In this document: positions 30,730 through 38,131 of the stretch, in pieces
How the letters are laid out: every line of letters starts with the position of its first letter
How positions within the stretch are numbered: position 1 is the first letter of the stretch
Origin: Polyangiaceae bacterium
GTDB lineage: Bacteria; Myxococcota_A; Polyangia; Polyangiales; Polyangiaceae
Reading direction: 5' to 3'
NCBI GenBank assembly: GCA_009780955.1
Contig: WQZB01000028.1
Location: forward strand, 1 to 52,141
DNA length: 52,141 bases
Notes under the pieces: generated by a model
The model's input: only the letters and a program-made list of their open reading frames with translations
Databases searched by the model: none
What the model was told of the DNA's origin: nothing
Program-made: the position numbers and the translations under genes

Positions 30730-31367
30730 TAGTGCGTGGTTGTGGGCTTGTTCTGTAATATCTGGCACAGCCATATTTCATCTTGCATTTTCGGGGAGGG
30801 ATTGTCGTATCGATCTCCTAAATCTTTGTTGTACGTTTTTCCACCAGTGCCCGACGCTTTCTCCCCGCCCCACTTGGATCCAATGGCGTTTCGAGCTGCT
30901 TCGGCGTTTCCGTCGCGCAGGTACTTGTCGTAGGCTGCGTTGTACGCCTTGTGGTTTGCTCGCTTTCCGTTAATGCCGATATCTGGGCCACCATTTTTTT
31001 TGATTTCGCGTTGTACCTTGATGTTATTCATGACTGCGGCGCCTTCGTCGGCGAGCCTGCTCTTGACGTATGCCTGCTTTGAGCAGTAGTCGAATGGTTT
31101 GTTGTAGGTTGCATGACCTACTTCATGGGCCAAGATTTGTGTGACAGTCGTTGGGTCATTCTTGAGAGAGCCGTCGATAACGATACCTGCTCCTTTTTTC
31201 GTTGAACTGGCGTCGGGGGCTCCTCCTTGAATTTGGTTAATGGGGTCATGAACACGACGGGTTGAAATACCTTCTGTAGCCATAAAGGCCCATTCGACCT
31301 TTTTGCCTTCCAGTTGCGTCGATGCGCGAAAAAAATAAAAAAGTGGGGACCGCGGCGAGGCTCGCAA
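30729..31367 (-). CDS. zincin-like toxin domain of a polymorphic/T6SS-type effector, 5'-truncated
   Basis: About 212 codons remain open. H81-E82-x-x-H85 (ILAHEVGHATYN) followed by E108 in SRLADEGAAVMN is a gluzincin zinc site. The middle part, NGKRANHKAYNAAYDKYLRDGN, and the end resemble C-terminal metallopeptidase toxin domains of effectors secreted by type VI systems. The first 13 residues (TTG start) read like noise from a T-rich stretch; a TGA lies in frame at about 31391, and no delivery domain (VgrG, PAAR, Rhs) precedes it, so the gene has lost its N-terminal part next to the YkgJ gene. It is coupled by a 1-bp overlap to the lipoprotein gene. It may now be silent. Confidence 0.65.
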   Translation of the reverse strand: MRASPRSPLFYFFRASTQLEGKKVEWAFMATEGISTRRVHDPINQIQGGAPDASSTKKGAGIVIDGSLKNDPTTVTQILAHEVGHATYNKPFDYCSKQAYVKSRLADEGAAVMNNIKVQREIKKNGGPDIGINGKRANHKAYNAAYDKYLRDGNAEAARNAIGSKWGGEKASGTGGKTYNKDLGDRYDNPSPKMQDEIWLCQILQNKPTTTH

Positions 31368-31432
31368 ACCTCCAGGTTCAGGCCTTGCTCAGAGCTCAAG
31401 CAGACTCAGCCTTGCCGCCCGCGTGCTCATCG

Positions 31433-31807
31433 TTAGCGGTGAAATTCGACACTCGACCCAAGATGCCCGAGGCCGCGCGCTTCCAAACAAGCCGGTGAAC
31501 CCACGTCCACGATGCGGCAGTCATCGGGGCGATGCTCGTAAATCGCACAAGGGTAGTTGCCAGGTACCGAAACGTCGAGGCACGCGCAATGCTCGCCGCC
31601 ATTTTTGATGAATCGAAAAAACGGCGGAGAATCGTCAATATACGTGTAAAATGCAAGCATACGTTCGCCCATGCGCGCTTCGTCATGTTCGAGCAGGTGA
31701 ACGGTGCGCGGGCCGTGGTGACAGCAGCGGCCGCACGCAACGCAATCGGCGCCAGAGAGATCGGGTGGGGCAAGGAGTGGGTCGAGTGGCATCGCGCGAT
31801 CTCTCAT
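31433..31807 (-). CDS. YkgJ-family cysteine cluster protein
   Basis: A 124-residue protein. CVACGRCCHHGP near the N-terminus and C-x-C plus C residues further on (CACLDVSVPGNYPCAIYEHRPDDCRI) form the eight-Cys pattern of YkgJ/UPF0153 proteins, presumed to bind zinc or an Fe-S cluster; the function is unproven. ATG at 31807 is taken as start since the family begins shortly before the CxxCxxCC block; 31792 is an alternative. It is divergent from the ABC-F gene across 79 bp that contain a 30-bp perfect palindrome. Its 3' end faces the truncated toxin and marks the right edge of the imported segment. Confidence 0.8.
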   Translation of the reverse strand: MRDRAMPLDPLLAPPDLSGADCVACGRCCHHGPRTVHLLEHDEARMGERMLAFYTYIDDSPPFFRFIKNGGEHCACLDVSVPGNYPCAIYEHRPDDCRIVDVGSPACLEARGLGHLGSSVEFHR

Positions 31808-31832
31808 CGTACCACGCACGGGCGCCCAGCAA

Positions 31833-31862
31833 CGCAGGGGCGCAGCATGCTGCGCCCCTGCG
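31833..31862. promoter_or_regulatory. 30-bp perfect palindrome between divergent genes
   Basis: CGCAGGGGCGCAGCA followed by its exact reverse complement, with no loop. It lies between the starts of the YkgJ-type gene (31807) and the ABC-F gene (31887), ending 24 bp before the latter. It could be a cruciform, an operator, or a hairpin in the 5' leader of the ABC-F mRNA. No T-run follows, so it is not a classical terminator. Confidence 0.65.
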
Positions 31863-31886
31863 CCATTCCGTGGTAAGAGCGCGCGC

Positions 31887-33587
31887 GTGATCGTTCTCGA
31901 TAAAGTTACCAAGCGATTCGGCCCGAAGATTCTCTTCGAAAACGTGTCGATGCAGTTCGACCCTGCCAAGCGCTACGGCCTAACCGGGGCCAATGGCGCG
32001 GGCAAGTCGACCTTGCTCAAAATGCTCGAAGGGTATGAAGACACCGATACCGGTTCCATCACCATTCCGGGCAACCTTCGCCTCGGCGTTTTGAAGCAAA
32101 ACCATTTCGAATACGACCAGGAGCGCATTCTCGACACCGTCATCATGGGCAACAAAGCCCTATGGCAAGCAATGCAAGAAAAAGAGACATTGCTCGCAGG
32201 AGAGATGACCGACGAGATTGGCATTCGCTTGGGTGAGCTCGAAGGCATCATTGGCGAAGAAGACGGCTACATGGCAGACAGCATTGCCGCCGAGCTGCTC
32301 ACCGGCCTTGGCATTGTGGCCGCCAAGCACGAGTCGAAGATGAACAGCCTTGCCGGCGGCTACAAGTTGCGCGTGCTCATCGCGCAAGTGCTTTTTGGCA
32401 AGCCCGATGTTCTTCTTCTCGACGAGCCGACCAACCACCTCGATCTCGAGTCGATTCGCTGGCTCGAGCACTTTCTCACCGAAGAGTACAAAGGCACGCT
32501 CGTCGTCGTCAGCCACGACCGCCACTTTTTGAACGCCGTTGCCACGCACATCGCGGACGTCGACTACGGCACAATCACGACTTATACGGGCAATTATGCC
32601 GATTTCGTCGACGCAAAATACGAGAACAACCAGCGCGCCGCGGCGCAGGCTGCCACCGCGAAAAAGAAGGTCGCCGAGCTGCAAGAGTTCGTGCAGCGCT
32701 TTGGCTCGCACGCCAGCAAAAGCAGGCAGGCGCAGTCGCGCGTGAAACAAATCGACAAGCTGAAAGAACAAATCGAAAATAAGGGCCCAAAGAGATCGAG
32801 CCTCGTTCGCCCGTTCATTCGCTTCGAGTTCGACAAGCCTTCGGGACGCGATGTGATTCGCCTCGAGAACGTGTCAAAAGCGTTCACCGATGACCAAGGC
32901 AACCCCATCGTTGTGTACGACAAAGCGTCGTTCAACGTGAACCGCGGCGACAAAGTCGCCATCACAGGCCCCAACGGGATTGGCAAATCCACGCTGCTCA
33001 AGCTGATGATCGGCGGCTTTGCGGGTCTCGACGAAGACACCAAGCACGATGGCCTATTGGCCGACGCCGGCGAGGTTCGCTGGGGTCACGAGTGCTCGGT
33101 CGGCTACTTCGCGCAAGACACGCACGAGGCGTTGAACCGCACTGCAGCAGGCATGAACGCGTTTCAGTGGCTTTATCAATGGGACAAGCTTCGTCCGCAA
33201 GAAGACGTGCGCGCCACGCTCGGCAGACTTCTTTTCAGCGGTGAAGCGGGTCTCAAGCAAGCCTCCACGATGTCCGGCGGCGAGTGCGCCCGCTTGCTTT
33301 TGGCAAAGCTCGTTTTGCTCAAGCACAATGTGCTTATCCTCGACGAGCCAACCAACCACCTCGACATCGAGTCCATCGAGGGGCTGCTCGAAGCGCTCAT
33401 GCTTTTCAAAGGCACCATCGTCTTTGTCAGCCACGACCGCCACGTGGTCAGCGAACTTGCCACGCGCATCGTCGAGCTGCGTCCGAAGCCAAACGGGGCT
33501 AGCGGGCACGGCGCGGAAATCGTTGACTTCGGCGGCACCTACGACGAGTTTCTCGAGCGCGAGGGCCGCGACTTCACGAGAAAGTGA
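31887..33587 (+). CDS. ABC-F ATPase, YbiT-like
   Basis: A 566-residue cytosolic protein with two ABC domains and no membrane segments. Walker A motifs are TGANGAGKSTLL and TGPNGIGKSTLL; signature motifs are LAGGYKLR and MSGGECARL; both LLLDEPTNHLDLES and LILDEPTNHLDIES are present, and the inter-domain linker (about residues 240-310) is Lys/Gln-rich as in ABC-F proteins. ABC-F factors bind the ribosomal E-site and tune translation or rescue stalled or antibiotic-bound ribosomes. The overall layout with 'RFGSHASKSRQAQSRVKQIDKL' in the linker resembles E. coli YbiT. Start is GTG at 31887. Resistance function cannot be judged from sequence. Confidence 0.92.
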   Translation: MIVLDKVTKRFGPKILFENVSMQFDPAKRYGLTGANGAGKSTLLKMLEGYEDTDTGSITIPGNLRLGVLKQNHFEYDQERILDTVIMGNKALWQAMQEKETLLAGEMTDEIGIRLGELEGIIGEEDGYMADSIAAELLTGLGIVAAKHESKMNSLAGGYKLRVLIAQVLFGKPDVLLLDEPTNHLDLESIRWLEHFLTEEYKGTLVVVSHDRHFLNAVATHIADVDYGTITTYTGNYADFVDAKYENNQRAAAQAATAKKKVAELQEFVQRFGSHASKSRQAQSRVKQIDKLKEQIENKGPKRSSLVRPFIRFEFDKPSGRDVIRLENVSKAFTDDQGNPIVVYDKASFNVNRGDKVAITGPNGIGKSTLLKLMIGGFAGLDEDTKHDGLLADAGEVRWGHECSVGYFAQDTHEALNRTAAGMNAFQWLYQWDKLRPQEDVRATLGRLLFSGEAGLKQASTMSGGECARLLLAKLVLLKHNVLILDEPTNHLDIESIEGLLEALMLFKGTIVFVSHDRHVVSELATRIVELRPKPNGASGHGAEIVDFGGTYDEFLEREGRDFTRK

Positions 33588-33603
33588 CGCAAAGGGAACA
33601 GCA

Positions 33604-34440
33604 ATGAACCAAAAGGCAATAGACCAGAAGGAATATTGGAATGGGCCAATGGCCCATCGTTGGCTGGAACTTCACGAAGCAAAAGAGGATATTCTCGCAT
33701 CGCCAAAAGAAGCCGCACTCGCGCTCGCTGCTCCTCGTCCTGGCGAGCGCGTGCTCGAAGTCGGCTGCGGTGCTGGCGCGATGATCATCGAGCTTGCCAA
33801 GCGCGTGGCGCCGGGCGGAAGCGTCGTCGGCATCGACATCTCCGAACCCATACTCGCGTTCGCACGCGAACGCATCGCGAAGGCTGGTGTCAGCGCAGAG
33901 ATCATCGTTGCCGACGCAACGACGCATACGTTTCGGGCTGACTTCGATCTCGTTTTTTCGACCTTCGGCGTGATGTTTTTCCCCGAGCCAGAGCGCGCAT
34001 TCGCAAACCTTCGTAGCGCGCTTCGCCCAGGCGGGCGCATGGTCTTCGTATGCTGGCGTACGCTTGCGGAAGCTACGGTGTGGCGTGTTCCATTCGAGGC
34101 CGCGCGCGAGGTGCTGCCTCAATTGCCGTCGCCCGATCCGCGCGCACCAGGACCGTTCTCACTTGGTGATCCCACGCGCCTTCGCACCATTCTCGAAGGT
34201 GCTGGCTTGCGTGACGTCAAGCATGCGCCGCTCGATCCTTTGCTTCGAGTCGGCGCGACACCCGACGATGCCGCCCCGTTTGCGGTGCAATCGGGCCCTC
34301 TGGCACGTGCGCTCATGGGCGTTTCCGAGGATTCTATGAGTGCTGTGCGCGCCCAGGTTCGTCGTGCGCTCGCAGCTTACGAAACCGACGCGGGCGTTGT
34401 CCTACCGGGAACGATGTGGCTCGTATCGGCGCATGTCTAG
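33604..34440 (+). CDS. class I SAM-dependent methyltransferase
   Basis: A 278-residue cytosolic protein. Motif I is RVLEVGCGAGAMIIELA (about 49-65), motif II includes VVGIDISEP with the acidic residue that binds the SAM ribose, and FDLVFSTFGVMFFPEP matches the ubiE-like 'F..lvf..f.l.f...p' block. The opening 'DQKEYWNGPMAHRW' is typical of small-molecule methyltransferases of this type. ATG at 33604 follows a GGGAAC-like site just 16 bp after the ABC-F stop; the longer frame only reads through the ABC-F gene. Substrate unknown. Confidence 0.85.
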   Translation: MNQKAIDQKEYWNGPMAHRWLELHEAKEDILASPKEAALALAAPRPGERVLEVGCGAGAMIIELAKRVAPGGSVVGIDISEPILAFARERIAKAGVSAEIIVADATTHTFRADFDLVFSTFGVMFFPEPERAFANLRSALRPGGRMVFVCWRTLAEATVWRVPFEAAREVLPQLPSPDPRAPGPFSLGDPTRLRTILEGAGLRDVKHAPLDPLLRVGATPDDAAPFAVQSGPLARALMGVSEDSMSAVRAQVRRALAAYETDAGVVLPGTMWLVSAHV

Positions 34441-34478
34441 AATTCACGCACTGGACGGGTTAGGCTCGAACGGTCTCC

Positions 34479-35534
34479 ATGCTTAAGCGATCGGCTCTCG
34501 CCAAGTTCCTCCCCGTTTTCACGCTACTTGCCGCCACAACCATTGGACTCCCCGCGCAGGCCCAAAGCCCGCAAACTGGCGGTCACTCGCACTCGGCTCA
34601 AAACACAGGCCGTGCTTTGTTCGACGAAGGCATGGCCCTTTACTCCCAAGGCAAATTCGCGGAGGCGTGCCCCAAGTTTGAAGCGAGCTTGAAAGCGTAC
34701 CCGGGCCTCGGCACGCGCGGAAAACTCGCCGAGTGCTACGAAAAGCTAGGGCGCTACGCAAGCGCGTGGACAACCTACCGAAAGGTTGCCGATCTTGCGG
34801 CGCACAACGGAGAATTGGCGAGGGAAAAGGTTGCGCGCGATCGCGCGAAGGCGCTCGAGCCAAAGCTAAGTCACCTTACCGTTGTCCTCCCGCCGGAAAA
34901 CGATTTGCACGGTCTGGTTGTCAAAGAAAACGGCAACGTGCTCGAGCGCGCCACGTTGGGCCATGACCAACCCAAAGATCCCGGCATTTACGCGCTCGAA
35001 GTCGTGGCCCCAGATCACAAGCTTTACACGACGCATATCGTCCTCGGCGAAGGTCAATCGGCGCGCTTCCAAGTACCACCGCTCGAAGCCACGCGCATTG
35101 CCGAGGCGCCGCCCCCTTCGTTACCCACACCTGCCGCGCCGCCAACGAGTAGCCCGCCATGGAGCGGCCCAACCGAATCAAGTCAGCACGCGTGGCAGAG
35201 GCCTGCTGGCTTCACCACCGTCGGCGTTGGAGCCGTTGCAATCGTGGTTGGCGCAGCACTTGGCCTGTCCGCGAAGTCGAAATACAATAATGCCTTTAAC
35301 GGCGGGGACTGTTCCCACGACACGAATCTATGCAATGCCGATGGCCAAAGCGCTGTCACGAGCGCTCGGCATACAGCAACTGCGTCAACCATCTTCGTCG
35401 CAGCCGGTGGCGTTCTCGCAGCCACTGGCCTTGTCCTTGTGCTAACCGCGCCATCGGCACAATCAACAGGCATGCAGGTTGTGCCGAATGCCTACGCAGG
35501 CGGCGGAGGACTTACGCTCGCAGGCTCGCTGTAG
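34479..35534 (+). CDS. exported TPR protein with C-terminal membrane anchor (Polyangia type)
   Basis: A 351-residue protein. Signal peptide with cleavage after AQA (residue about 28). One or two TPR-like units follow (about 45-115: ALFDEGMALYSQGKFAEACPKFEASL and GKLAECYEKLGRYASAWTTYRKV), then a beta-rich PEGA-like region (about 130-195), a Pro-rich linker (about 200-235), and two hydrophobic segments (about 242-262 and 305-328). This order is very common in Polyangia genomes in many paralogues, which makes it a useful lineage marker; I know of no assigned function. It stands alone between the methyltransferase and the antitoxin. Confidence 0.75.
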   Translation: MLKRSALAKFLPVFTLLAATTIGLPAQAQSPQTGGHSHSAQNTGRALFDEGMALYSQGKFAEACPKFEASLKAYPGLGTRGKLAECYEKLGRYASAWTTYRKVADLAAHNGELAREKVARDRAKALEPKLSHLTVVLPPENDLHGLVVKENGNVLERATLGHDQPKDPGIYALEVVAPDHKLYTTHIVLGEGQSARFQVPPLEATRIAEAPPPSLPTPAAPPTSSPPWSGPTESSQHAWQRPAGFTTVGVGAVAIVVGAALGLSAKSKYNNAFNGGDCSHDTNLCNADGQSAVTSARHTATASTIFVAAGGVLAATGLVLVLTAPSAQSTGMQVVPNAYAGGGGLTLAGSL

Positions 35535-35593
35535 CAGAGACTCGTCGCCGGTTAGCCTTGGCTGGGAGGCTGGACTCTGGTCATAATAGTCCT

Positions 35594-35851
35594 ATGAAGC
35601 GTACATCGCTGGCCCACGCCAAGGCTCATCTCTCGGAGCTGGTCAATGATGCCGAGCACCGAGGAAAGAGGATCGTGATTCTCCGCCACGGCAAGCCGGC
35701 AGCCGCCATCGTCCCCGTAGAGGTCGTGCAGCCTCCACGCGTGAAGCGACGAATGTCGCTCGAGGAGGCAAGGGCGTTCCTTCACGAGTTGGCCCGGCAC
35801 GCCGATTCGGAGCTGTCCCCGGTCGAGGATCTCTTCGCGGGTCGCCGTTGA
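35594..35851 (+). CDS. Phd/YefM-family antitoxin, now orphaned
   Basis: An 85-residue protein. The N-terminal half (LAHAKAHLSELVNDAEHRGKR, then IVILRHGKPAAAIVPVE) is the Phd/YefM DNA-binding fold; the C-terminal half (MSLEEARAFLHELARHADSEL) would bind the toxin. Such antitoxins repress their own operon and neutralise a partner toxin. The toxin frame starts by overlapping its stop codon but is broken after about 12 codons, so the antitoxin seems to have lost its partner. Confidence 0.82.
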   Translation: MKRTSLAHAKAHLSELVNDAEHRGKRIVILRHGKPAAAIVPVEVVQPPRVKRRMSLEEARAFLHELARHADSELSPVEDLFAGRR

Positions 35852-35943
35852 AGTACGTGCTGGATGCATCGGTCGCCGTGGCTAGCGAATCGAGGCTAGG
35901 GCGGAGCGCGAGCACCGCGCGGAACAGCCTGTTGCGGCTTTGA
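35848..35943 (+). pseudogene. PIN-domain (VapC-type) toxin, truncated by a repeat
   Basis: A TTG at 35848 overlapping the antitoxin stop opens (M)KYVLDASVAVA, the first strand and catalytic Asp of PIN-domain RNase toxins. From about 35874 on the DNA is the same repeat found at 37955-38131 and 41974-42135, and the frame ends at 35943 after 31 codons. All later catalytic residues are lost. The join is therefore a clean boundary between an older toxin-antitoxin locus and the duplicated 3' element. Confidence 0.78.
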
Positions 35944-36004
35944 GCACGGCGCGCAGCGCCCAACCGACGCATCGATTTCGCGCAGCAGGCTGTCGAACAC
36001 GCTC
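35874..36004. repeat. 3' element R1 behind the first Cys-rich paralogue
   Basis: Shares nearly all bases with R2 and R3 but lacks their left 80 bp. It holds GGAACAGCCTGTTGCGGCTTTG (from 35921) and, near the gene, the inverse arm CGCAGCAGGCTGT, which can pair as a long stem-loop in the transcript of the minus-strand gene. Its left edge interrupts the PIN toxin. Confidence 0.75.
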
Positions 36005-37843
36005 TCAGCTGCGTGCCGTCCGGCGACGGCGTAATGCACCGACCGTCATGGCAAGCATGCCCGCAAGCGTGGCAAAGTCCGCGTTCGATGCTCCGCCGCT
36101 CATCTGGCAGCCGCCACCGCTCGACGAATTGCTGCCGTTGCCACTGGGTTGTGCCAGACTGCCGTTGCCAGGATTTTCAGGGTTTTGCGGCGTGCCTTCG
36201 GTCGGAGCGCTGATCGCGGTCGCGGCGTCGCCCGAAGCATCCGACGCGTCGCGGCTCGCATCGGCGCCCGCGTCGTTGCCTGGTCCGGCGTCTTCGCAGA
36301 TGATGCACTTATCACCCATGTTGGCGCCATAGGTGTTGCCGCAGCATGGCAGAGGAGGTTCGCAGAATCCCGTTTCCAGGTTGCAGTTGTCAGAGCGGCA
36401 TTCCGGGTTCGCGGTGCATGGATGGCCAAGCTCGTACCCGCAAAGGTTGTCGCCTATATCGCAGACGCCGCTCATACAAACCACCGCTCCTACTTCGGGC
36501 GTGCATGTTCCATCGAGAGGGGGGATATGTCCAATGATGGAGGGAATTGCCTCGCCGTCGGCGAGCTTTGGTATACATATATGCGACGCGTTATTGCAAA
36601 AGTTACCGGCTTCGCAGTCGCTATCTACGGTGCAGCCAGGGACGCACAGATTCGTTGTCGGATCACACTCGTTGGAGCGGCATTGCGAATTTGCGGTGCA
36701 CGCATGGCCAATGTAGAATCCACACAAGTCGTCGGCAGTGTCGCAGACGCCGCTCGCACAGACCACCTCACCGACTTCAGGTGTGCATGTTCCGTCGAGA
36801 GGCGGCGTATGCCCAGGAATCGTGGGGATCGCCGCGCCGTTGCCAATTTGTGGTACGCACATCTGCAAGTCGGTATTGCAGAAGTTGCCGTCGGCACAAT
36901 CGCTATCGAGCGCGCAGGCAGGAACGCACGCATGCGTGGTTGGATTGCACTCGTTGGAGCGGCATTGCGGATTTGCTGTGCACGCGTGGCCAATATCGAA
37001 TCCGCACAAGTTGTCGCCTACATCGCAGCCGCCGCTCGCGCAGACGATCGTGCCCACCTCGGGTGTGCACGTTCCATCGAGATCAGGGGTATGTCCCGGG
37101 ATGGTAGGGACAGGCACACCGTTGTCGAGTTGTGGCACGCACGCCTGTGATTGAGTGTTGCAGAAGGTGCCCGTACCGCAATCGCTGTCGGCCGTGCAAC
37201 CAGCGGTTACACTCATCGCTAAAATTTGAAGTCCTTCGTTGCTGGACACATTGGTGGCGACGAATTGGACCGTGTTGATCCCCGCCCGAAAAACCTCCGT
37301 GTTTGCGGAAACCACGAAGTCGGAGGGGGCTCCGAAGTTTGGAGTCTGGCTTACGACTCCGGTCGGCCGTCCGTTCACGACGATGGAACAGTAATTGTCG
37401 CACGCCCACCTACCGCTCAAGGTCACGGTGGATGGCGGCACGCCGAAAGGCAGTGTGAACGACGTCGTGTACGTGAAGTTCGTATGCGCCGCACCCACGC
37501 CGGCCGTCGAGCAACTGATCCACTTCGACGTTGCCGTATCCGCGGTCCAGGCGGCGGCGACCAGGCTCAAATTGGCCACGATGGCATTCGGACCTGGGCA
37601 TGCGGGATCCGTGCTCGACAACGTGTAGTGAGGGTCGATGGCTCCGTCCGCAAGAGGCGCTCCCAGATCATCCACTCCGGTTGGGAACACCCCCGTGATG
37701 GTGAGCGCATCGGACGTCGTTGCCGTCTTTTCATTCGATGCAGGGGGCGACGACGACGAACATGCGACTACACCGCTAGCGACCAGAGTGGCAGCGAGGG
37801 ACCCGCTAGCTAGGAATGTTCGAGTGAGAAACGACGCATTCAT
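36005..37843 (-). CDS. Cys-rich surface lipoprotein with three repeat units and MYXO-CTERM-like tail (paralogue A)
   Basis: A 612-residue exported protein. ATG at 37843 opens a lipoprotein signal ending VVACSSS. Residues about 40-215 form a beta-rich domain with 'VTLSGRWACDNYCSIVVNG', as in carbohydrate-binding-like sandwiches. Three units of about 94 residues follow, each with CxxDSDC..G.FCN...C.PQ, NG..IPTI.GH.P.LDGTC, EVG.VVC.SG.CD..D.LCG and GHACTAN..CRSN.C. Then come CCGNTYG, an Asp/Ala-rich linker (GPGNDAGADAS), a Ser/Gly stretch and the tail GGGCQMSGG, a hydrophobic segment and RRRR, the sorting signal type processed by myxosortase. The protein is probably displayed on the surface; its ligand is unknown. 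First of four tandem paralogues. Confidence 0.78.
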   Translation of the reverse strand: MNASFLTRTFLASGSLAATLVASGVVACSSSSPPASNEKTATTSDALTITGVFPTGVDDLGAPLADGAIDPHYTLSSTDPACPGPNAIVANLSLVAAAWTADTATSKWISCSTAGVGAAHTNFTYTTSFTLPFGVPPSTVTLSGRWACDNYCSIVVNGRPTGVVSQTPNFGAPSDFVVSANTEVFRAGINTVQFVATNVSSNEGLQILAMSVTAGCTADSDCGTGTFCNTQSQACVPQLDNGVPVPTIPGHTPDLDGTCTPEVGTIVCASGGCDVGDNLCGFDIGHACTANPQCRSNECNPTTHACVPACALDSDCADGNFCNTDLQMCVPQIGNGAAIPTIPGHTPPLDGTCTPEVGEVVCASGVCDTADDLCGFYIGHACTANSQCRSNECDPTTNLCVPGCTVDSDCEAGNFCNNASHICIPKLADGEAIPSIIGHIPPLDGTCTPEVGAVVCMSGVCDIGDNLCGYELGHPCTANPECRSDNCNLETGFCEPPLPCCGNTYGANMGDKCIICEDAGPGNDAGADASRDASDASGDAATAISAPTEGTPQNPENPGNGSLAQPSGNGSNSSSGGGCQMSGGASNADFATLAGMLAMTVGALRRRRTARS

Positions 37844-37857
37844 GCTTTGATCCCTTC

Positions 37858-37877
37858 TGCGGCAATGATTGGCCGCA
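37858..37877 (-). promoter_or_regulatory. TGCGG-N10-CCGCA stem-loop before the RBS of paralogue A
   Basis: In gene direction TGCGGCCAATCATTGCCGCA is followed at once by the ribosome binding site AGAAGG and, 9 bp later, the start codon. The same arms, in the same position, precede all four paralogues, with loops that differ in sequence. Confidence 0.65.
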
Positions 37878-37954
37878 TGTTTATGGAGTTTTGAATGTGA
37901 CAACCTAAGTAAGGCGATTGGATAATGGCGGTGACGCCATCGCTTACGCGCGCG

Positions 37955-38131
37955 CCACCGCCCCGCGATCTTTTCAATAATCTGTCAGAGCGTGTTCTAC
38001 AGCCGTCGCGAGCGAATCGAGGCTAGGGCGGAGCGCGAGCACCGCGCGGAACAGCCTGTTGCGGCTTTGAGCACGGCGCGCAGCGCTCAACCGACGCATC
38101 GATTTCGCGCAGCAGGCTGTCGAACACGCTC
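37955..38131. repeat. 3' element R2 behind paralogue B
   Basis: A 177-bp copy of the element shared with R3 and, in part, R1. Outer arms AGAGCGTGTTC (37987-37997) and GAACACGCTCT (38122-38132) are exact inverse copies, and the right arm overlaps the stop codon of paralogue B. Inner arms CAGCCTGTTGCG (38052-38063) and CGCAGCAGGCTG pair with one mismatch. The whole region can fold into a nested stem in the 3' end of the transcript. Confidence 0.75.

Noticed and set aside
36149..37150. A 333-codon plus-strand frame opposite paralogue A with periodic pattern
   Set aside because: Its periodicity only mirrors the Cys-rich units on the minus strand; similar shadows occur opposite paralogues B, C and D.
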